A DNA stretch of 5,059 nucleotides from Halpernia sp048269545. GTDB taxonomy: Bacteria; Bacteroidota; Bacteroidia; Flavobacteriales; Weeksellaceae. Below, piece by piece: positions 1-5,059 of this stretch. Made by a program: the position numbers and the translations under genes. Position 1 is the first letter of the stretch. Each line of letters starts with the position of its first letter. The notes beneath the pieces are model-generated. The model was given only the letters and a program-made list of their open reading frames with translations, was not told the origin of the DNA and made no database searches. The stretch spans positions 1-5,059 of the forward strand of contig NZ_JBLXIJ010000019.1 in assembly GCF_048269545.1 (NCBI RefSeq), in the 5' to 3' direction.

Positions 1-1923
1 GAAGTGCGGCCCGCCCAAAACTGGGTTTACCTCCGCGGCCATCCGGCTTTTTATGGTCTGCTCATCGTCGCTCCCTACGCTGTAAATGGTTGCGAGCGTG
101 CCCACAAAAACCTCCCGCGCGGCAAAAGAGCTTACAATGGCAATTCCTATTTTCCAATCATATCCCAAAGGTCTAACGGCTGGCTCAATGGCGTGGCCTA
201 TCCTTCCTATATAGGAATGTTCCAATTTAAAACTTTCAATATGGCTTTCTATAACCTCTTCGGAAACATCCTGTCCTGCATAGTCGGCACGTACAATTTC
301 CTCGGCTCGGTTAAATTGTCCGGGGCCATAGGAAGCCATTACCCAAAGAATAATGGAAATAGCGAGAATAATCTTACCTGCCCCAAAAACGAAAGCCTTT
401 GTTTTTTCAACAACGGTAATAAACACATTTTTGGGAAGCGGGAGCTTATAATTGGGCATTTCAACCACAAAAAAACTTTTGCTTCGTATTTTCAAAATCT
501 TGTCCAGCAAATAGGCCGAAAATATGGCAGCGCCAAAGCCCAGGATATACATAAACATAAGGGTAAGTCCCTGTAGGCTGAAAATTCCCAAAACTCGGGT
601 ATCGGGAATTACCAACGCAATAATTATCAAATAAACTGGCAGGCGCGCCGAACAGGTGGTAAAGGGCGTCACCAAAATAGTTATCAACCGTTCCTTCCAA
701 TTCTCAATATTTCGGGTTGCCATAATTGCGGGAATGGCACAGGCAGTTCCTGCCACCAACGGCACCACGCTTTTTCCGCTGAGTCCAAAACGCCGCATCA
801 CTCTGTCCATCAAAAAGACCACACGGCTCATATAGCCCGTTTCTTCCAAAATGGAAATAAATAGGAATAAAAACGCAATCTGGGGAATAAAAATGACGAT
901 TCCGCCGAGCCCGGGAATAATTCCTTCAGCTATTAAATTTGTAAAATCGCCCGGTGGCAGGGTATTTTTGGCCCATTCGCTGAAAGACGCAAAGGTACTG
1001 TCAATAAAATCCATCGGGTAGGCGCTCCAGTCAAAAATTGCTTGAAAAATGAGCAGCAGTATTCCGAAGAAAATTACGTAACCCCAAACCTTATGGGTCA
1101 AAACACGGTCTAAGCGGCTCCGTAAATCCTTGGCGTTTGCGGTGTCTATGTGAAGGGTTTCCTTTAAGGTTTCATTTATAAATTGATAACGGGCCACGGT
1201 TTCCTTTTGCTGTAGCCGTTTCAAATTGCTCACCGATTCCGTCTGAAAAGAGGCGACTCCCTTCAGTTCATTCCGGTCCAACTTTCCAAAATTGACGTCC
1301 TGGGTTATTACCAACCATAATTTATAAAGATCCTGGTTTGGAAAGGCCTTTCGCAAACGGTCAAAATATTCGGGCGATATGCTCGAGGCATTCAAGCAGG
1401 GTTTTGTGGAGAGTTGGTTGTAGTTTTCAATCAATTCCTTTAAATAATCAAAACCAAGATTTTTTCGCGAACTGATAAGTGCAATTTTGGTCTGCAACTT
1501 TTCTTCCAGCAAAGGCACATCCAAGGTTATGGCCTTCCTTTTCATCCGGTCAGACATATTTATGGCGAGAATTGTGGGTATCCCCAAATCCTTTATTTGC
1601 GTGAAGAGCAGCAGGTTTCGCTTTAGGTTTTCCACGTCGGCGACCACCACGGCTACATCGGGAAAGTCTTTATCGTTTTTGTTGAGCAGCAGTTCAATGA
1701 CCACATTTTCATCTAACGAGGAAGCGTTTAGGCTGTAGGTACCGGGCAAATCGAGTATATGTACCTTGCAAGCGCGACCGAACTTGCAGGTGCCCTGTTT
1801 TTTTTCAACAGTAATGCCGGGATAGTTCCCCACTTTTTGGTTTAAGCCGGTAAGCCTATTGAATACCGAGGTTTTTCCGGTATTCGGGTTTCCAATAAGT
1901 GCAACGTTAATGTGTTTTGCCAT
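1..1923 (-). CDS. feoB: Ferrous iron transport protein B (FeoB), partial, C-terminus cut by window edge
   Basis: FeoB is the inner-membrane Fe(II) permease with an N-terminal G-protein domain. I translated the minus strand from the ATG at 1923-1921 and found 641 codons open to position 1 with no stop. The GTPase motifs are all present: G1 GNPNTGKT (11-18), G2 Thr38 in YPGIT, G3 DLPG (58-61), G4 NMSD (122-125) and a G5-like SSR (151-153). A helical, GDI-like region follows (about 170-265), and then the membrane part from about residue 278. The conserved permease signatures are GTACAIPAIMATR (392-404), TTCSARLPVY (422-431) and SSFAARE (598-604). Family members are usually around 700 residues, so roughly 60 residues holding the last membrane segment(s) lie to the left of the window. 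The start follows the feoA stop by 6 bp, indicating co-transcription. No Shine-Dalgarno site is visible, as is usual in Bacteroidota. No frameshift or missing key residue was seen in the visible part. Confidence 0.97.
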   Translation of the reverse strand, partial: MAKHINVALIGNPNTGKTSVFNRLTGLNQKVGNYPGITVEKKQGTCKFGRACKVHILDLPGTYSLNASSLDENVVIELLLNKNDKDFPDVAVVVADVENLKRNLLLFTQIKDLGIPTILAINMSDRMKRKAITLDVPLLEEKLQTKIALISSRKNLGFDYLKELIENYNQLSTKPCLNASSISPEYFDRLRKAFPNQDLYKLWLVITQDVNFGKLDRNELKGVASFQTESVSNLKRLQQKETVARYQFINETLKETLHIDTANAKDLRSRLDRVLTHKVWGYVIFFGILLLIFQAIFDWSAYPMDFIDSTFASFSEWAKNTLPPGDFTNLIAEGIIPGLGGIVIFIPQIAFLFLFISILEETGYMSRVVFLMDRVMRRFGLSGKSVVPLVAGTACAIPAIMATRNIENWKERLITILVTPFTTCSARLPVYLIIIALVIPDTRVLGIFSLQGLTLMFMYILGFGAAIFSAYLLDKILKIRSKSFFVVEMPNYKLPLPKNVFITVVEKTKAFVFGAGKIILAISIILWVMASYGPGQFNRAEEIVRADYAGQDVSEEVIESHIESFKLEHSYIGRIGHAIEPAVRPLGYDWKIGIAIVSSFAAREVFVGTLATIYSVGSDDEQTIKSRMAAEVNPVLGGPHF

Positions 1924-1929
1924 TACTAT

Positions 1930-2157
1930 CTATATCAATTCAATTTCAATCTTGCTGGCGGTTTCCTTGCGAATGGCCAGATGGCTTCCGTTGATATTCA
2001 GATACAGCGGATCGTTGAAGGGAGCCATTTGGACCAAGGAAACCTCATTGCCGGGAAGACAGCCCATTTCCAAAAGCTTTAAAGGAACGGCATCTATTGA
2101 AAATTCCTTGATAATACCCCGTTGCCCTTTTTTAAGGGAAGCGATAGTTATGACCAT
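1930..2157 (-). CDS. feoA: Ferrous iron transport protein A (FeoA), small SH3-like partner of FeoB
   Basis: This encodes a 75-residue protein, the normal size for stand-alone FeoA, a cytosolic SH3-like beta-barrel protein that supports FeoB-mediated Fe(II) uptake. The family pattern is visible: an N-terminal segment with LKKGQRGII (8-16), then LKLLEMGCLPGNEV (26-39), where LxxMGxxPG is the typical signature, and a C-terminal strand pair containing LYLNINGSHLAIRK (51-64), matching the usual 'G..iaLR..ea..I.V' ending. The ATG at 2157-2155 is the only sensible start: it gives the full domain, and a promoter-like element lies about 30 bp upstream. The TAG stop at 1932-1930 is 6 bp before feoB. 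In some Bacteroidota FeoA is fused to FeoB; here the two are separate. The exact biochemical role of FeoA (GTPase modulation or complex assembly) is not settled for the family. Confidence 0.95.
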   Translation of the reverse strand: MVITIASLKKGQRGIIKEFSIDAVPLKLLEMGCLPGNEVSLVQMAPFNDPLYLNINGSHLAIRKETASKIEIELI

Positions 2158-2163
2158 CTTTTA

Positions 2164-2180
2164 TTTAGATTGATTTTAAA
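2164..2180. promoter_or_regulatory. Possible operator: imperfect 17-bp palindrome between promoter and feoA
   Basis: The sequence TTTAGATTGATTTTAAA is symmetric around 2172, with 6 of 8 base pairs matching (outer arms TTTA/TAAA). It covers the predicted transcription start of feoAB, where an iron-responsive repressor of the Fur or DtxR type would be expected to bind. It does not clearly match the textbook Fur box or DtxR box, and AT-rich DNA makes such symmetry by chance, so this is only a suggestion. Confidence 0.2.
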
Positions 2181-2185
2181 CAAGG

Positions 2186-2193
2186 CAAAAGTA
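2186..2193 (-). promoter_or_regulatory. Candidate feoAB promoter, -7 element TACTTTTG
   Basis: Read on the minus strand, these bases are TACTTTTG, an exact match to the Bacteroidota -7 consensus TAnnTTTG. The start of transcription would fall near 2180, giving a leader of about 20-25 nt before the feoA ATG. The expected -33 TTTG is not clear: about 20 bp upstream there is only a T-run (CTTTTCC). The element occurs often by chance in AT-rich DNA, so the support is position plus exact match only. Confidence 0.4.
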
Positions 2194-2265
2194 AAGGAAA
2201 AAAAGGACGTGGGAAAAGACCTTTTGAGATATTTTAGGTGTGGAAATGAATTAAGCCTTCAGAAG

Positions 2266-2931
2266 TTAATCCTCCTGTTTCAAAATTTCAATATCTGCCA
2301 GTAGTTTTTCTATTGCTTCGGGATCGGTCCCGTCATAAAAACCGCGGATGCGCTTCTTTTTATCCACCAGAACAAAATTCTCGGTGTGCACCAGATCATT
2401 TTCCTGAAAGGGCACATCCTTTGCCGCGAGATACGATTTTCGGGCTAAGTCGTAAATTTCCTTTTTATCTCCGGTTACCAAATTCCATTTGGCATCATTC
2501 ACGCCTTTTTCCAGAGCGTACTTTTTAAGTTGCGCCACGCTATCAATTTCGGGGGTAACCGTATGTGAAAGCAGCAGAACCCCATCGTCATTTTTAAGAG
2601 CTTCCTGAATTTTCACCATATGATCCGTCATTATTGGGCAGATGGTCTGGCAGGTAGTGAAGAAAAAATCCGCCACATAGATTTTGTCTTTATAATCGTC
2701 TTGGGTGATTGTTTTTCCGTTTTGGTTGGTAAGGCTAAAATCGGCAATGGTATGATATTTCTTCACATAATGGAGGGTGCTATCCACAAGCTCTGCGGAA
2801 ACGTCCGCCGGCTGATAAATTTTCAGCATTTCCTTCGGCTTCATAAGTTGATAGATAATTGTGATGATTATGGCCGACAGAACAAATAACACCACCGCAA
2901 AGAATTTATATTTCCCGAAAAACGTAAGCAT
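2266..2931 (-). CDS. SCO1/SenC family copper chaperone, membrane-anchored
   Basis: This is a 221-residue thioredoxin-fold protein of the SCO1/SenC/PrrC family, which binds Cu(I) and helps assemble the CuA centre of cytochrome c oxidase. Residue numbers are from the ATG at 2931. One membrane anchor spans about residues 9-28, rich in Phe, Val, Leu and Ile, which would place the rest in the periplasm. The copper ligands of the family are all present: the CxxxC motif Cys94 and Cys98 in TTCQTICPIMT, and the distal His182 in VHTENFVLVD. The SHTVTPEID stretch (122-130) corresponds to the family's 'SVDPERD' strand and loop. An upstream in-frame TTG at 2973 would add 14 residues, but it overlaps a promoter-like sequence and adds nothing conserved, so I chose the ATG. 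No oxidase genes are in the window, so the target is inferred from the family. A thiol-redox role is the main alternative. Confidence 0.92.
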   Translation of the reverse strand: MLTFFGKYKFFAVVLFVLSAIIITIIYQLMKPKEMLKIYQPADVSAELVDSTLHYVKKYHTIADFSLTNQNGKTITQDDYKDKIYVADFFFTTCQTICPIMTDHMVKIQEALKNDDGVLLLSHTVTPEIDSVAQLKKYALEKGVNDAKWNLVTGDKKEIYDLARKSYLAAKDVPFQENDLVHTENFVLVDKKKRIRGFYDGTDPEAIEKLLADIEILKQED

Positions 2932-3061
2932 GCCGTATAATTTTAGACTGAAATCAAATATATCTCGCCGCAAAAATAAGGGCTAAAAGTGGCAAAATGA
3001 ATACATTTAACATCCGAAAATTTCAAGGCTTCTCTAAATTGAAATTAAATATCAGTTTCTT
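2932..3061. other. Divergent intergenic region between SCO and M1 peptidase genes
   Basis: This 130-bp AT-rich stretch must carry the promoters of two divergent genes. Minus-strand -7 candidates for the SCO gene are listed separately. For the plus strand the best I can see is TACATTTA at 3002-3009, one mismatch from TAnnTTTG, which would give a leader of about 45 nt. No -33 partner, strong palindrome, riboswitch-like fold or Shine-Dalgarno site was seen before the peptidase ATG. Confidence 0.5.
2955..2962 (-). promoter_or_regulatory. Candidate promoter of the SCO gene, -7 element TATATTTG
   Basis: On the minus strand these bases read TATATTTG, an exact match to TAnnTTTG, 23 bp upstream of the ATG at 2931. 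A second exact match, TATTTTTG, lies at 2971-2978. Neither has a clear TTTG at the ideal -33 distance. Either one places the transcription start close to or downstream of the alternative TTG start at 2973, which supports the ATG as the true start. Confidence 0.35.
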
Positions 3062-3115
3062 ATGAAAACACTTATACTCTCCCTGTTATTTCTAAGTTCC
3101 TTTTTATCCTATGCG
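3062..3115 (+). other. Sec signal peptide of the M1 peptidase, predicted cleavage before Gln19
   Basis: A short basic start (MK) is followed by a hydrophobic Leu/Phe/Ser core and SYA at residues 16-18, then Gln19. Signal peptidase I would cut after Ala18. In Bacteroidota such cleavage commonly leaves Gln at the new N-terminus, which is then cyclised to pyroglutamate, and this protein fits that pattern. Confidence 0.8.
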
Positions 3116-4996
3116 CAGCATTTTCAAGAGGACGTCAACGAGGCCGAAGCCAAGGCCGCAACGGGCTGGTTTGGCAAACCGGTAAACCTCAATACTGGCA
3201 ATTACGATTTGAAATACCACCGATTGGAATTTACGGTAAACCCATCACAGGCCTTTATTACAGGGAAAGTGACTTCTTATTTTGAGGCAAAGGAAAACAT
3301 GAACACCATAACCTTTGAACTTGTGGACAACATGACCGTATCGCAGGTTACGCAGCGCGGTACGCCGCTCAGCTTCACCCAAAACAACGATGATGAGGTT
3401 GTAATCACCCTTCCACAGATGCAGGTGCAGGGAGTTCTGGATTCGCTATCGGTAAGTTATTCCGGAAATCCTGTTAGCTCGGGTTTTGGTTCTTTTGAAA
3501 CGGACACCCACAATGGCGATCCTGTAATGTGGACCCTTTCGGAACCTTTCGGGGCAAAGGCTTGGTGGCCCTGCAAACAGGATTTGAACGATAAGATTGA
3601 TATGATAGATGTCTATATTACCACACCCCGTTTCAATCCTTCCAATGAAGAATATATTGCCGTGGCCAACGGTCTGGAAATGGGACAGACCATCAACGGA
3701 AATAACAAGACTACCCATTACAGACATCAATACCCTATCCCGGCATACCTGATTGCCATTGCCGTAACCAACTATACGGTTTATTCGCATACGGTTGACA
3801 ACAATGGAAATCCCTTTGAAATTGTTAACTATATCTATCCCGAAGACCTTTCATACGCACAATCCCGCACGCCAGTAACCGTGGATATTATGAACCTGTT
3901 TACCAATCTTTTTGAGCCCTACCCCTATGCTAATGAAAAATATGGGCACGCGCAGTTTGGCTGGGGCGGGGGCATGGAACATACTACAGTTTCCTTTATG
4001 GGCAGTCTGGGCCGTGGGTTAATCGCGCACGAACTCGCGCATCAATGGTTTGGCGATAAAGTTACCTGCGGTAGCTGGCAAGACATTTGGCTTAATGAAG
4101 GTTTCGCTACCTATCTCTCGGGACTGGTAGTGGAGGATTTTGATGGCGCCTCCGATTTTAGATCTTGGCGGCAGGATAAAATAGCTTCCATCACGGACTA
4201 CCCCGATGGGTCTGTGTATGTTCCGGCGCAGGATACAACTTCGGTGAATCGAATTTTCAGCAGCAGGCTTAGTTATAACAAAGGTTCCATGGTGCTGCAT
4301 ATGCTTCGCAAGAAACTGGGCGATGCGGTCTTCTTTCAAGGTTTGAAGAATTATTTGGCAGACCCGGCCTTATCTTATGGCTATGCCAAAACGCCAGACC
4401 TCATCCGAAATATGGAGGTCGCTGCGGGAGGCGAAGACCTTTCGGAATTTTTTAACGACTGGATTTACGGCGAAGGCTACCCTCGCTATACTATCACGTG
4501 GAACCAAGCCGGCGGACAATCTAATATTAACGTGGAAATATCGCAGACCCAGAGCCACCCTTCCGTTTCATTTTTTGAGGCGCCCGTACCCTTACGCATT
4601 ATTGGCACCCAGGGAGAGACCTTGGACATAGTGTTGGACAACACCCAAAACAATCAATTTTTTCAACCTATTGTCGGTTTTACGGTGCAAAGTGTTCAAT
4701 TTGACCCCGACTATCATTTAATTTCCCGCAACAACAATGTGGTTTTGGGAACAGAGAGTTTTGCACTGGACCAACAATTTGTTCTTTATCCAAATCCAAC
4801 TTCGGGAATGATTAATCTGGAGAAACCAGCCGCAATTAATGTCGAGGAAATCAATATTTACAATGCCTTGGGACAATTGTTGTTTGCTGAAAAGTTTTCA
4901 GAAAGAATAGATATTTCGAAATTTTCAAACGGAATCCTGTTCTTTCAGATTGAAACTTCCGAAGGAACAATCAATAAAACGGTTGTGAAGGAATAA
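3062..4996 (+). CDS. Secreted M1-family zinc aminopeptidase with T9SS C-terminal sorting domain
   Basis: This is a complete 644-residue metallopeptidase of the M1 (gluzincin) family, which removes N-terminal residues from peptides. Residues 1-18 form a Sec signal peptide with likely cleavage SYA|Q, leaving an N-terminal Gln. An M1 N-terminal beta domain follows (about 42-235) with the characteristic AWWPCKQD (167-174). The catalytic domain has the exopeptidase motif GGMEH (303-307), the zinc site HELAH (323-327) with third ligand Glu346 in WLNEGFATY, spaced as HExxH-x18-E, and the likely proton-donor Tyr405 in YNKG. After about residue 475 comes a short beta-sandwich-like region rather than the long helical domain of PepN or ERAP1. 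The last ~75 residues are a T9SS type A sorting domain, with YPNPTSG (576-582), IYNALGQ (599-605) and a C-terminal KTVVKE. The protein should therefore cross the outer membrane and be released or held at the surface. It stands alone, divergent from the SCO gene. Substrate preference cannot be read from the sequence. Confidence 0.95.
   Translation: MKTLILSLLFLSSFLSYAQHFQEDVNEAEAKAATGWFGKPVNLNTGNYDLKYHRLEFTVNPSQAFITGKVTSYFEAKENMNTITFELVDNMTVSQVTQRGTPLSFTQNNDDEVVITLPQMQVQGVLDSLSVSYSGNPVSSGFGSFETDTHNGDPVMWTLSEPFGAKAWWPCKQDLNDKIDMIDVYITTPRFNPSNEEYIAVANGLEMGQTINGNNKTTHYRHQYPIPAYLIAIAVTNYTVYSHTVDNNGNPFEIVNYIYPEDLSYAQSRTPVTVDIMNLFTNLFEPYPYANEKYGHAQFGWGGGMEHTTVSFMGSLGRGLIAHELAHQWFGDKVTCGSWQDIWLNEGFATYLSGLVVEDFDGASDFRSWRQDKIASITDYPDGSVYVPAQDTTSVNRIFSSRLSYNKGSMVLHMLRKKLGDAVFFQGLKNYLADPALSYGYAKTPDLIRNMEVAAGGEDLSEFFNDWIYGEGYPRYTITWNQAGGQSNINVEISQTQSHPSVSFFEAPVPLRIIGTQGETLDIVLDNTQNNQFFQPIVGFTVQSVQFDPDYHLISRNNNVVLGTESFALDQQFVLYPNPTSGMINLEKPAAINVEEINIYNALGQLLFAEKFSERIDISKFSNGILFFQIETSEGTINKTVVKE
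4769..4993 (+). other. T9SS type A C-terminal sorting domain of the M1 peptidase
   Basis: Residues about 570-644 have the layout of the type A sorting domain: FVLYPNPTSG at the start, a middle IYNALGQLL strand, the IDISKFSNGILFFQI stretch in place of the usual 'ldls.l..GvYfv.i', and a terminal lysine-rich TINKTVVKE. This domain directs outer-membrane translocation by the type IX system and is normally cleaved off by the PorU sortase. It implies that the genome encodes T9SS, which is not in this window. Confidence 0.88.
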
Positions 4997-5059
4997 CTTT
5001 TTTCAACTACAAATAGGACTATAAAACCTTAAGAAAAAAACAATATCTACTTGTAATTT
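4997..5059. other. Region downstream of the M1 peptidase gene, to window end
   Basis: These 63 AT-rich bases hold no gene. A T-run just after the stop (TTTTTTC) could pair with GAAAAAA near 5032-5038, but the stem is only A-U rich and its loop is nearly 30 nt, so I do not call a terminator. Whatever ends transcription of the peptidase gene is either not recognisable here or lies beyond the window. Confidence 0.5.

Larger units (their letters stand above)
2158..2265 (-). other. SCO-feoA intergenic region (108 bp)
   Basis: This AT-rich spacer separates the stop of the SCO gene from the start of feoA on the same strand. It holds a good Bacteroidota -7 promoter match and an imperfect palindrome next to it, both listed separately. 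I see no GC-rich hairpin followed by a T-run that would serve as an intrinsic terminator for the SCO gene, so read-through from SCO into feoAB cannot be excluded. No small open reading frame here looks like a gene. Confidence 0.6.

Noticed and set aside
4..576. 190-codon plus-strand open frame opposite feoB
   Set aside because: It is antisense to the well-conserved membrane region of feoB, and its translation shows no recognisable domain.
1..1923. Possibility that feoB is a frameshifted pseudogene
   Set aside because: Codon-by-codon translation gives one uninterrupted frame of 641 residues with all motifs. It simply runs off the window edge.
1487..2173. Plus-strand open frames opposite feoB and feoA (1487-1738 and 1859-2173)
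   Set aside because: Both are shadows of conserved feo coding sequence on the other strand. The hydrophobic and serine-rich translations reflect the complementary codons.
2251..2269. Near-palindrome TTAAGCCTTCAGAAGTTAA at the end of the SCO gene, considered as a terminator
   Set aside because: Only the outer TTAA arms pair well, the inner CTTC/GAAG would leave a one- or two-base loop, and no T-run follows on the minus strand.
2313..2889. Plus-strand open frames opposite the SCO gene
   Set aside because: They overlap the copper-binding core of the SCO protein on the opposite strand and have no protein family features.
3446..4558. Minus-strand open frames inside the M1 peptidase gene
   Set aside because: They lie opposite the conserved catalytic domain, including the zinc site, and show no domain of their own.
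4997..5040. Possible terminator formed by TTTTTTC and GAAAAAA after the peptidase gene
   Set aside because: The stem would be about 7 pairs, almost all A-U, with a loop close to 30 nt, so it is unlikely to be stable.

Overview
The window looks like chromosomal DNA from a member of the Bacteroidota, most likely a flavobacterium. Three things point there. The peptidase gene at the right ends in a Bacteroidota-specific type IX secretion (T9SS) sorting domain and has a signal peptide with Gln after the likely cleavage site. No start codon has a Shine-Dalgarno site. Sequences matching the Bacteroidota -7 promoter element (TAnnTTTG) lie upstream of two of the genes. This assignment is inferred from the sequence; no database search was done.

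Layout: three genes are on the minus strand and are read right to left. They are a SCO1/SenC-type copper chaperone (2931-2266), feoA (2157-1930) and feoB (1923 to beyond position 1). feoB is cut by the left edge of the window after 641 codons. Divergent from them on the plus strand is a complete 644-residue secreted M1-family zinc aminopeptidase (3062-4996). The only non-coding stretches are 2158-2265, 2932-3061 and 4997-5059, all shorter than 150 bp.

Function: feoA and feoB, 6 bp apart, form a ferrous iron uptake operon. FeoB is the membrane permease with an N-terminal GTPase domain, and FeoA is its small cytosolic SH3-like partner. The SCO protein is membrane-anchored and probably delivers copper to cytochrome c oxidase. 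It lies on the same strand as feoAB but a separate promoter candidate precedes feoA, so shared transcription is uncertain. The peptidase is predicted to cross the inner membrane by Sec and the outer membrane by T9SS, and to act on extracellular peptides.

All four genes belong to known families. I found no mobile element, RNA gene, CRISPR array or convincing new system. The points worth a second look are the start and promoter of the SCO gene, a possible operator in front of feoA, and the GGMEH variant of the substrate-binding motif in the peptidase.
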